Both the position numbers and the translations under genes were made by a program. 64,000 nucleotides of DNA from Trachythela sp. YZ-2020. Taxonomy: Eukaryota > Cnidaria > Anthozoa > Malacalcyonacea > Clavulariidae. The stretch lies in contig JADLSH010000236.1 in NCBI GenBank assembly GCA_016169945.1, positions 2,404,001 to 2,468,000 on the forward strand, given 5' to 3'. Position 1 is the first letter of the stretch. The number at the start of each line of letters is the position of its first letter. Below the pieces are notes generated by a model, which saw only the letters and a list, made by a program, of their open reading frames with translations, did no database searches and was not told where the DNA came from. Shown piece after piece: positions 10,432 through 21,000 of this stretch.

Positions 10432-13180
10432 AAAATAGAACCACATTTACTCAGGTTAAAAATTTTGTACTTCAAAATGACATTGGAATTTTTACTGTCT
10501 CCGAAACTTGGTTTAATTCGTCGGTCACAAACAAAGAAATAAACATACCTGGGTATAAAGTGTTCAGACTCGACCGTCGATACAAAAAAGGTGGTGGTGT
10601 GTGTGCCTATTTGAGCACGAACTTAAAAGCTGAGGTTCTTACCTCAATTTCAAATATATCAGACTGCGGTTTTCATCAGCTCTGGTTGAAGATACAGCAC
10701 GCAAAATTAAAATCAATTATTGTTTGTGTCGCTTACCGTCCACCAGATACTCAGTTAAATTGTTTCCTAAATGTCCTAGCGCCGTCATTAACTGATGCCC
10801 TGTCTTATGGAAAGGAAATCTTCATTGCAGGCGACTTGAACTGTGATTTATTATCTAACAATTCTCAGTCTACTGCTTTCGAGGAATTTTGTACATCCTT
10901 CAATTTGACGCAAGTGATTTCGCAACCCACCAGGGTAACGCAAAATTCAAGAACTTTGCTTGATGTAATAGCAACTACATCACCAAACTTAGTTATCCAA
11001 AGCAATGTTATATGTACAGCCATGAGCGATCATTTTCCAGTAATTGTTACCTTGAACTTAAAGAAGCCACGAACCCAAGCCATCAATATTAAAACTAGAA
11101 GCTATAAGCAGTATGACCCTACAGATTTCAATATGGATGTTTCACTTTTTGGCCAAGTTGTTGAAAGCCATGCCCCTATAAAGGAAATGAATTTTAAACA
11201 CAAGGGTAACCCCTGCATCACACCGGTACTTCGGGAAGAAATGAAACTAACTCGAGCCAGAGCTACAAATCTGAATTCTGATTGGATAGCTGTTAAAGCT
11301 AAAAGGAGAGAGGTGAAAAAGATGCTGAAAACTGCAGAAATAAATTTCGTCAAGAGAAAAGTTGAAAAATGTAATGGTAAATCTAACCAATTATGGAAAC
11401 TTATCCGTGGCATTACTCCCACATCTCGAGGGCTGACACCCACATTACAATACACTAAAGATCTTGTGATTGTTGCCAATGATTTTAATAAATATTTCAC
11501 ATCGGTGGGTCAAAAAACGGTAGAAACCGTAAAACAGTTATCTTCAGACTATAATGCCGTTATGATGCCAATTGTTTCTCCTCCAAATAATTCGACTCAA
11601 GAACAATTTTATTTTGCACCTGTTACTGTTGCTGATTTAGAAGAGTGTATTCTCAAGATGCCTGGAAACAAATCTCCTGGCGCCGATAAGATCCCAGTTA
11701 AAATTCTGAAAGATTGTTTGGCCAATATTTCAATGCCGCTAACAAATATCATCAATCGATCCTTTGAAACATGTACTTTTCCAGAAAACTGGAAGTTAGC
11801 AGAAGTTATTCCACATGTTAAAGAGGGGGATCACGAACTAGCCGGAAACAACCGCCCAATATCCTTGATACAGTCGGCTGGTAAAATTTGTGAGAAAATA
11901 GCTCTAAAACAGTTCACAGATTATTTGAAGGAAAACGATCTCCTTACTAGACACCAGAGTGGGAATAAATCAAATCATTCCACAGAAACCCTGAATATTA
12001 TGGTCAGCGATTTCATTCTTAATGCGACTAGTGGACCGCAAGCAAATCACAGTTCTTGTACTGGTGGACTTTAGTAAGGCTTTCGATAGTATAAATCATA
12101 ATATACTCATTGCAAAATTAGAAAAAATTGGTGTATCAGCAGCCGCAGTAAATTGGTTCAAGAGCTACCTAAACGGAAGGCAACAGTTTGTACGTATTGG
12201 TTCGACCCTTTCAAATAGCCTACCGTTAAAGCATGGTGTTCCCCAGGGGTCGATTTTGGGACCCTTACTCTTCAACATCTATATAAATGACTTACCTACA
12301 GCTAGCAAACATTGTAAAACTGAATGCTTTGTAGATGATTCAAAATTATTTTTATCATTTCACTTAAATGAACTGGATGATGCAGTAAACAAAGTTAACG
12401 GTGATCTTCATTCGTTGTTTGAATGGTGCTGTTCAAATTATCTCCTTATAAATCCAGACAAAACAAAGATAATGGTCTTCGGAGTACCCCAGCTGCTTTC
12501 ACTTTTACCCGATGTAACATTTACCCTGATGGGTAAAGAGTTAAAACCGGCCATAAACGCAAAGGATCTTGGTATGACATGGGATTCGTATATGGCTTAT
12601 GATAAACACGTGACTAACGTAGTCTCATCATGTATGAATATGCTGTTACAGATAAATAGAGTGCGACATCTTTTCGGTCGTGACTTGTTAGTAAAAATTA
12701 TTAAAAGTTTAGTTTTCAGTAAATTATATTATTGTTCTTCCGTATGGGCGTCAACCTCGCAGGGCAACATTAAGAAGATGCAGTGCGTACAAAACTTTGC
12801 TGCACGAATCGTTACTGGAATACATAAGTATATATGATCACATCACCCCATGTCTGAAGGAACTAAATTGGCTTCCGGTATCGAAAGAACTTTATTTACG
12901 CGATGCGGTTATGACTTTCAAGTGCATAAAAGGAACTGCCCCTACCTATCTAACGCAGCATTTTTGTAGTAGATTATCAATAAGTGGAAGAATCACAAGA
13001 CAATCAAATGATATTCAAATTCCTAGATGTAGAACTGCCACCGGACAAAAGTCTTTTGCTTACAGAGCATCGGTTATATGGAATTCACTCTGCCCTTCAC
13101 TTAAACAGGTTGAGTCGCACAGAGTTTTTAAAAATCGCCTAAAGAAACAATTATTGGAAACTTTCTTAAACACAATGTGA
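10432..13180 (+). pseudogene. Retrotransposon endonuclease-reverse transcriptase (frameshifted)
   Basis: Frame 1 is open from the 5' truncation to 12074, with an internal Met at 10560. It carries apurinic-type endonuclease motifs (SETW near 10500, VAYRPPD, AGDLNCDL, SDHFPV near 11030) and the start of the RT domain (KSPGADKIP, NNRPISL). A frame change near 12035-12060 leads into 12022-12837, which has RT motif A DFSKAFD (about 12068), motif B HGVPQGSILGP (about 12235) and the catalytic FVDD box (about 12328), a variant of the usual F/YADD. A second break near 12830 leads into 12797-13180, the C-terminal region (HITPCLKELNWLPV, IPRCRTATGQKSF). The catalytic aspartates remain, but two frame disruptions and 5' truncation make it non-functional as read. 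Confidence 0.85.
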
Positions 13181-13340
13181 CTTTTGAACACGTTTTTATG
13201 ACTAGTTTACTATTCAAATTTTAAATATAACTTTCTTGTAATTCTAAAATTATTAGTAATTTTCTTATAACAGTTTTTGTAAATTAGTTATGAAAAGCCC
13301 GTATATTGGGATAACTAATAAAATTGTATGTATGTATATA
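10432..13340 (+). mobile_element. CR1/L2-like non-LTR retrotransposon inserted in minisatellite
   Basis: A 2.9-kb element with endonuclease and reverse transcriptase coding and a 3' end of AATAAAATTG plus a short TATG repeat (13317-13340), as in CR1/L2-type elements. It is 5'-truncated: the frame is already inside the endonuclease domain at 10432 and the N-terminal endonuclease motif is missing. The left flank ends ATAAAACACGGA and the right flank begins TGAGGGG, which together make one minisatellite unit. The insertion therefore left no evident target-site duplication. The clade is inferred from motif style. Confidence 0.88.
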
Positions 13341-15930
13341 TGAGGGGATAAAACACGGATGGGGGGATAAAACACGGATGAGGGGATAAAACACGGATGG
13401 GGGGATAAAACACGGATGGGGGGATAAAACACGGATGAGAGGATAAAACACGGATGAGGGGATAAAACAAGGATATGGGGATAAAACAAGGATGAGGGGA
13501 TAAAACACGGATGAGGGGATAAAACACGGATGAGGGGATAAAACACGGATGGGGATAAAACACGGATGGGGATAAAACACGGATGAGGGATAAAACACGG
13601 ATGGGGGGATAAAACACGGATGGGGATAAAACACGGATGAGGGGATAAAACACGGATGAGGGGATAAAACACGGATGGGGATAAAACACGGATGAGGGGA
13701 TAAAACACGGATGAGGGGATAAAACACGGATGGGGATAAAACACGGATGAGGGGATAAAACACGGATGAGGGATAAAACACGGATGAGGATAAAACACGG
13801 ATGAGGATAAAACACGGATGAGGGGATAAAACACGGATGGGGATAAAACACGGATGGGGGATAAAACACGGATGGGGATAAAACACGGATGAGGGGATAA
13901 AACACGGATGTGGGGATAAAACACGGATGGGGGATAAAACACGGATGGGGGGATAAAACACGGATGAGGGGATAAAACACGGATGAGGGGATAAAACACG
14001 GATGGGGGATAAAACACGGATGAGGGGATAAAACACGGATGAGGGGATAAAACACGGATGGGGGGATAAAACACGGATGAGGGGATAAAACACGGATGAG
14101 GGGATAAAACACGGATGGGGGGATAAAACACGGATGAGGGGATAAAACACGGATGAGGGAATAAAACACGGATGGGGATAAAACACGGATGTGGGGATAA
14201 AACACGGATGGGGGGATAAAACACGGATGAGGGGATAAAACACGGATGAGGGGATAAAACACGGATGAGGGGATAAAACACGGATGGGGGGATAAAACAC
14301 GGATGAGGGGATAAAACACGGATGAGGGGATAAAACACGGATGAGGATAAAACACGGATGAGGGGATAAAACACGGATGAGGGGATAAAACACGGATGGG
14401 GGGATAAAACACGGATTTGGGGATAAAACACGGATGAGGGGATAAAACACGGATGAGGGGATAAAACACGGATGGGGATAAAACACGGACGAGGGGATAA
14501 AACACGGATGGAGGGATAAAACACGGGTGGAGGGATAAAACACGGATGAGGGGATAAAACACGGATGAGGGGATAAAACACGGATGGGGAGATAAAACAC
14601 GGATGAGGGGATAAAACACGAATCAGGGGATAAAACACGGATGGGGAGATAAAACACGGATGAGGGGATAAAACACGGATGAGGATAAAACACGGATGAG
14701 GATAAAACACGGATGGGGATAAAACACGGATGGGGGGATAAAACACGGATGAGGATAAAACACGGATGAGGGGATAAAACACGGATGGGGGGATAAAACA
14801 CGGATGAGGATAAAACACGGATGGGGATAAAACACGGATGGGGATAAAACACGGATGAGGGATAAAACACGGATGAGGGGATAAAACACGGATGGGGGAT
14901 AAAACACGGATGGGGATAAAACACGGATGAGGATAAAACACGGATGAGGGGATAAAACACGGATGGGGGGATAAAACACGGATGGGGATAAAACACGGAT
15001 GAGGGGATAAAACACGGATGAGGGGATAAAACACGGATGGGGATAAAACAGGGATGGGGATAAAACACGGATGGGGATAAAACACGGATGGGGATAAAAC
15101 ACGGATGAGGGGATAAAACACGGATGAGGATAAAACACGGATGAGGGATAAACACGGATGAGGATAAAACACGGATGAGGATAAAACACGGATGAGGGGA
15201 TAAAACAGGGATGGGGAGATAAAACACGGATGAGGGGATAAAACACGGATGAGGGGATAAAACACGGATGAGGGGATAAAACACGGATGGGGGGATAAAA
15301 CACGGATGGGGGGATAAAACACGGATGAGGGGATAAAACACGGATGAGGGGATAAAACACGGATGGGGGGATAAAACACGGATGGGGGGATAAAACACGG
15401 ATGAGGGGATAAAACACGGATGGGGATAAAACACGGATGAGGGGATAAAACACGGATGAGGGGATAAAACACGGATGAGGGGATAAAACACGGATTGGGG
15501 GATAAAACACGGATGGGGATAAAACACGGATGAGGGGATAAAACACGGATGAGGATAAAACACGGATGGGGATAAAACAGGGATGGGGATAAAACACGGA
15601 TGAGGGGATAAAACACGGATGGGGATAAAACACGGATGGGGGGATAAAACACGGATGGGGATAAAAAACGGATGAGGGGATAAAACACGGATGAGGGATA
15701 AAACACGGATGGGGATAAAACACGGATGGGGGGATAAAACACGGATGGGAGTATAAAACACGGATGGAGGGATAAAACACGGATGGGGGGATAAAACACG
15801 CGGATGGGGGGAATAAAACACGGATGAGCTAGGGGATAAAACACGGACGAGGGGATAAAAAACACGCGGATGGGGGATAACACAATGAGGCTAGGGGATA
15901 AAGAAAAAAGGGATAAAACACGGATGAGGC
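13341..15930 (+). repeat. Minisatellite array 2 (continuation of array 1)
   Basis: A 2.6-kb array of roughly 140 units of the same 17-19 bp repeat. Length variants come from the G run (ATGAGGGG, ATGGGG, ATGAGG). Units are highly homogeneous until about 15800, then degenerate (GAGCTAGGGG, GGATAACACAATGAGG) toward the right edge, which ends GGATGAGGCACACAATA. With array 1 it formed one locus before the retrotransposon inserted. Confidence 0.96.
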
Positions 15931-16237
15931 ACACAATAATTATAGGGTTTATTTCTAGGGCTCGGAAACGCTATTTCCCGCATTCTGATACGAGTTGGAA
16001 GGTCATAAATCACAAAATTCTGTTATTATTACATTAGAGCAAGGCACAATACACGTGAAAATATCTTTATGATATTTTATGTCTATCTACTGTCTATGGT
16101 TCGGGAGTTTTTAAATGGATTTGACTCGTTGCTTACCTCACCTGACCCTCCCCCCACCAATATCTCGCCGGATTTGAACTTTTCATGAGAGCGGTTTTGA
16201 AGACCATTGGGGGCGACCGCCCCCTCGCCCCCTTCGG

Positions 16238-16435
16238 CTACGCCACTGTTTCACCCTTCGGTAATTCTGCCGTGATTAAGACGGTCGAATAGCCCCCTCG
16301 ACCAATCTCGACTTTATTCCTTAGCTCGCCAAATTTAAAAACTGCCACACCAGCTAACTCAGATGATATAGTTATTTTGTCCTTTTTTGGTAAGCAGACA
16401 ATAAATGCCGACCGCGTCAGTTTAAAACAAAACAA
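16238..16435 (-). pseudogene. Possible protein kinase-like glycine-loop fragment
   Basis: A 65-residue frame ends with KVEIGRGGYSTVLITAELPK. The GRGGYSTV segment resembles a kinase glycine-rich loop (GxGxYxxV). No following kinase lysine or HRD/DFG motifs are present, and the frame runs into repeat-like sequence. It could be a transposon-carried fragment or chance. Low confidence. Confidence 0.2.
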
Positions 16436-16562
16436 CTGTCAGGTAGAACAGGAGAAAACTTTGCAACACTTGTCATGAGAAGCCTTTGCAACACTTCCCA
16501 TGTCTTGGCATTTATTCAAAATCACCTTATTCTACCTAAGATTTGTATCATATGTAAAATGT

Positions 16563-16690
16563 CTTGTCATAGATATTAAACTGTATGCAAAAAAAACATT
16601 CAACTTAACATAAATGACAGCGCGTACTTGTCATAGATTAAACTGTATGCAAAAAAAACATTCAACTTAACATAAATGACAACGCGTACT
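16563..16690. repeat. Approximately 63-bp tandem duplication
   Basis: Two adjacent copies beginning CTTGTCATAGAT (16563 and 16627), each containing AAACTGTATGCAAAAAAAAC and ending ACGCGTACT or GCGCGTACT. The second copy lacks two bases near its start. Confidence 0.9.
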
Positions 16691-17180
16691 TTTTGTGGTT
16701 ATCAAACTATAAATTCGCCTTGTAATCTGCCGGCGTGTTATGGGGTAGATTATTATGCTGTATATATAAGCGTGGGAATACAACCTCATGAGAGTGTGGC
16801 AAGTTTAATTTTAAGGTTAACTAAAAAGTGTTATCCTTATACAATTAGCAAAATTCATGTTGCATTATAAAAATAATCTACCGCATAAACAGTGGAAACA
16901 AAGCACTGCGAGTTAATTATAATCAGATCCGCATAAACGGAAACTCCTCTGACAAGCAACAAATCTCCATCGGTATATCTGGTATTCTCAAAAGTATATT
17001 AAATAAAAAGTATTACCTTATCTTCTTCCAACAAATGCCCGCAGAAGTTCGCACTAATGCGCAGTCTACGTATATCAGCCTTTAGAAACATTGCGATTTA
17101 CGCTAAGTTCTATGCTAATCAACGTTTTATTTGTCAGTACATTTAAATACTAAAAAGTGTTGGACAATTATTATCTCATC

Positions 17181-17208
17181 CACAGAATAGGGAACTCCCT
17201 ATTCTGTG
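17181..17208. repeat. Perfect 13-bp hairpin at edge of array 3
   Basis: CACAGAATAGGGA, a two-base AC loop, then its exact complement TCCCTATTCTGTG. It abuts the first minisatellite unit of the inverted array and may mark an element terminus. Confidence 0.85.
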
Positions 17209-17590
17209 CCTCATCCGTGTTTTATCCCTCCATCGGTGTTTTATCCCCCCATCCGTGTTTTATCCCCTCATCCGTGTTTTATCCCCTCATCCGTGTTTTA
17301 TTCCCATATCCGTGTTTTATCCCCTCATCCGTGTTTTATCCCCTCATCCGTGTTTTATTCCCATATCCGTGTTTTATCCCCTCATCCGTGTTTTATCCCT
17401 CCATCCGTGTTTTATCCCCTTGTCCGTGTTTTATCCCCCATCCGTGTTTTATCCCCCCATCCGTGTTTTATCCCCCCATCCGTGTTTTATCCCCTCATCC
17501 GTGTTTTATCCCCATATCCGTGTTTTATCCCCTCATCCGTATCCGTGCCATCCGTATCCGTGCCATCCGTATCCGCGTTTTATCCCAACC
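17209..17590 (-). repeat. Minisatellite array 3, inverted orientation
   Basis: About 20 units of the same repeat, read on the minus strand relative to arrays 1 and 2 (+ strand reads CATCCGTGTTTTATCCCCTC). The right end carries ATCCGTGCCATCCGTATCCG and GTTTTATCCCAACCC, the reverse complement of the left edge of array 1. The left end, GCCTCATCCG, corresponds to the GGATGAGGC right edge of array 2. All reading frames through it are by-products. Confidence 0.94.
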
Positions 17591-17702
17591 CTCAGCCAAG
17601 AGGAAGCCAGGCACTTTTATACCTCATTCAGCGAGTAAACATTGTCAGACAAGTTGCACGAAGCCACGAATGTATGTTACACTGTGCAATGCTTCACATT
17701 GT

Positions 17703-17750
17703 GAACGTGATTCTACTTCGTGCAACGAACGTGATTCTACTTCGTGCAAC
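17703..17750. repeat. 24-bp direct repeat in GTGCAAC-rich segment
   Basis: Two adjacent 24-bp copies, starting GAACGTGATTCTACTTCGTG, lie in a segment (17640-17860) with many inverted and direct GTTGCA/GTGCAAC motifs. This looks like a decayed repetitive element. Confidence 0.7.
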
Positions 17751-18086
17751 CAGTGCGTGCAACGCTTCTTGCATGATTGCGAGGCATGTTACACTTTGCA
17801 ATTTCGCGTGCAACTTGTGTCGCAACAAAATTGCGAGACAAGTTGCAAGAGAAGTTGCTTATTGGTGTCCCGCACGCTTTGCGTACCTATATTTTTCAGC
17901 GTATCTTTCTGCAGGCGACAAATATTAGGGCCTTTTTTCAGGCGGAGTCAGGCTACTCCTTGATATAAAAAACGAAAGCACAGCATCTAAAAATGAAAAT
18001 ATGTTTTCTTCTGGGCTTTTAATACATATTTCCAAACGTAGAAGATGATTTGCAAAGCTTAAACAACATTTATCCTTGTTCCCGTC

Positions 18087-21000
18087 ATGGCAGTGACTAA
18101 ATCTGAAGTTGAGAAGTATATAAGTAAAATCGAAGGACGTTTGAACAGTCCACACGAGGTATTGTATGAAATATGGTGGCGCGAAATATTAAATATAGTT
18201 GTTTGAGTAAATTATTCATTCTCTAATCTTTTATTATCATTATTAATATTTGATTTTTAGCGAAATTTAAAAGGTTTAACATTTGCTGAGCTGTATAGGA
18301 AGGCAGGAGAACTTGAATTGGCAAAAAGGTAAACAAAGTCAGCCATGTTTGTTAAATGTTTTATATAAAGCCATGTTATTAACTTATTTCTGTACTCAAG
18401 TCATAACTCTCAAGGAAACCTGGTTGGAAGGGGAACCAGTGTAGAATAATGGATTTTATAAAATAATGGTTTTTATAAAAGTGACCATATTTTAGGGTGC
18501 ATTCCATGTAATCCAGCTATATGCAAGAAAAACCAGTGTTATGCCAAGACATACCACAATGATCAGATCATACAACAGTCTAAGCCAGACTGGCCAGAAA
18601 ATAGAATCTCACCACTATGCGAGCCCTATGGAGGTTGCACCTTCATGTTTTGCACACAACTATATTTCTCTTTGATCATGACCCCCAATCACAACCCTAT
18701 CCCTGTTTGTCCACAAATGTAAGGATATAACCAACTTGGCATATCAAGAATCAAACATATGAGAAGATCAGAATGAAACAAAGAACTACTAAAACTGTGC
18801 ATGACATTCACAAATTATGACAGTTAAAGTTCAGTGACTTGTTTGAAAAAGAAAGCATATTTACAGTACATTGTTGTTGCAGGCAATGTTACCACTTTTC
18901 AAAAGTGAAATTTCCTTCAAATTTCTATTAAGGAAATTTGTGCTTAGATTTCCCCTCTGAATTCAAACCCTGGTCCATGTATTTTCCAAACTGCACCATG
19001 GAGTGCCAAAAGGGGGTTTTCTAAACAAACACATGATGCCAAAGATCTTTGAGGATGAACAATAGCTAGGGCCCCAAAGCTATTTTTGCTCTGGGCCCCC
19101 AAATGTTTCTGTGCGGCCCTGAGTATCCCACTTCTGGATACTGGTTACCATAAGTTTTGGTTTCCCTGAAATTTCTAAATATGTATCCATGTCTTTAACT
19201 GTTACAAATTACAATAAGAACAGGATACTCAACAGTCAAACACCTAGACAGTGAACAAGTTGCATGGCACACAAGTTGCAAACTTCTATACAGTTCAGTT
19301 TGGGAGAAACTAGAAATTGATTAATGAGACTTTGCTAAAAATGACAGCAACGTCAGAGTGTCAGATCACTGGAGATGTTTATTATCCTAATGTTTGGAAA
19401 TTTTGTAGTATCCCTATTTTGGGATACAAGTCATTCACAGTTTGGTATCCAACATCAATTTTAGTTTCCTGTGGATATTGGGATACTGCAAATTTCGGAC
19501 CCTGTCAAGTGCTGAAAGGTGGTCCGGGTGTGCAAAATAAATCATATTCTTGTGTGTATTATAATTTACACATTTTTCTTGTATAGGTATACACTTGCCT
19601 ACATCAGTACAAACAGCAATGACTACAGGTAGGCATTTTTGGAACAAACAAAAATTTTTATTATGTACTTTTTTGCATTTAATTTAATTGTTATCGGGGG
19701 GAGAAAAGAATTAAAGGACAGGGGATAAAACACACTTAGTCCAATGGATCTAGGGCACTCCATCTAGAGAACCAAACTTAAAGCTATAATGTGTGTTAAC
19801 TTGTGACAACCTGGTTAATATGCTAGCACCACCATACTACATTAAATTTTATAACAATGTTGGTTAAATTTTTGTTAGAGGTCACAAATTTCTTGGTGAA
19901 CTGCTTGAAGATGGCCAAGATTATCATAAAGCTTTGGAGTCCTATAAAAGGTTGGATCATTTTACTATACATCTAACTGTTGCATAGATGATACCCACAG
20001 TCCCTCCAAACCAATCTGAAAAATATTGCAATCATGATCCATGGCAATGCTCTAACAGAACAAAATAATGGATGCAAAGGCCCATGAGAATGCTCTAAAG
20101 ATTGACAAGTCACTCAGATCCATGAGATCAGTTCAATCATAGGAAGTTGGAGGGGTACTTTGTCTTAATGGCACTTCTTCAATTAAAACAGGCACTTTTC
20201 CCATTTAATTGCTTTAGCTGGGCAATTTAAGGGTACTTTGTGCCCCTTAGGTTCAATTAGGTTTTTGATTACAACTGTCAAATGGAATTTTGAAGTATTT
20301 TTAGGATTTTCCTGTTTAAGATTTAGCAAAAACTTTCGGACTATTATGATATTGTAAACTTTATCGAAGTGCCACGAAATATTGTAACTTGCTATTTAAA
20401 TACTGTTATATCTGCTATATCTGAAAATTTACGCATTGTATGAAATATTTCTCTTTTAGATCACTTGCAATAAACAATGATCAGAATGATGTTCTTCTTA
20501 AAAGTATGTTTCAATGATTAATTTCCATCATTTTTGTAATTATATGGTATATAGCGACAGTTCCAATTAGGGAGAAGTTGAAAATAGGGGAGTTTTCAAT
20601 GGAAATTAATCTCTTGTGAAATTGCACACAATTAAAAAGAATGAAATGAAGTCAATATTCTATTTGTGCATGTTCTTCCCACCTACATTATTTATATAGT
20701 GCTTTTATGGCATTTGAAATAAAAGATGCCACACAAAAACTCTATATATGATGATAGTTCTTCCAGCTTGATTAACTAAAAGTGTTGATTTTAACAGTTG
20801 TCAAACTTTACACTGAGCTAAAGATTGATCCTAAAATTGCCAAGGTATGTTCATTCGTTACATAGAAATGTTTCTCAGAAATGGTTTTCAATATGAGTAC
20901 ATACATGTAATGAAAGCATGAGCAAGATATGGGATTTTATTTCACTTTTTGCTTTTTTAAAGATAGCTAAAAGTAGTAAACTATAGTTAACTAATGAAAA

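Larger units (their letters stand above)
15931..17180. other. Spacer between minisatellite arrays
   Basis: No confident gene. It holds a block near 16200-16250 with GGGGGCGACCGCCCCC, which looks like a transposon end, the fragment at 16238-16435 described separately, and a tandem duplication at 16563-16690. The rest is AT-rich sequence without recognisable features. Confidence 0.5.

Noticed and set aside
9863..15930. CRISPR-like array
   Set aside because: Units are contiguous 17-19 bp repeats without unique spacers, in an animal genome.
9723..15934. Very long minus-strand open frames (up to 889 codons) of CFIPSSVFYP-type repeats
   Set aside because: They arise because the tandem repeat has no minus-strand stop in any frame. 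All three frames are open, and there is no conserved domain or start context.
17157..17963. Plus-strand frames over array 3 that look like a repeat protein
   Set aside because: The same minisatellite by-product in inverted orientation.
19717..19740. Single GGGGATAAAACAC match to the minisatellite unit in RanBP2 intron 3
   Set aside because: Only 13 bases, no tandem copy; may be chance.
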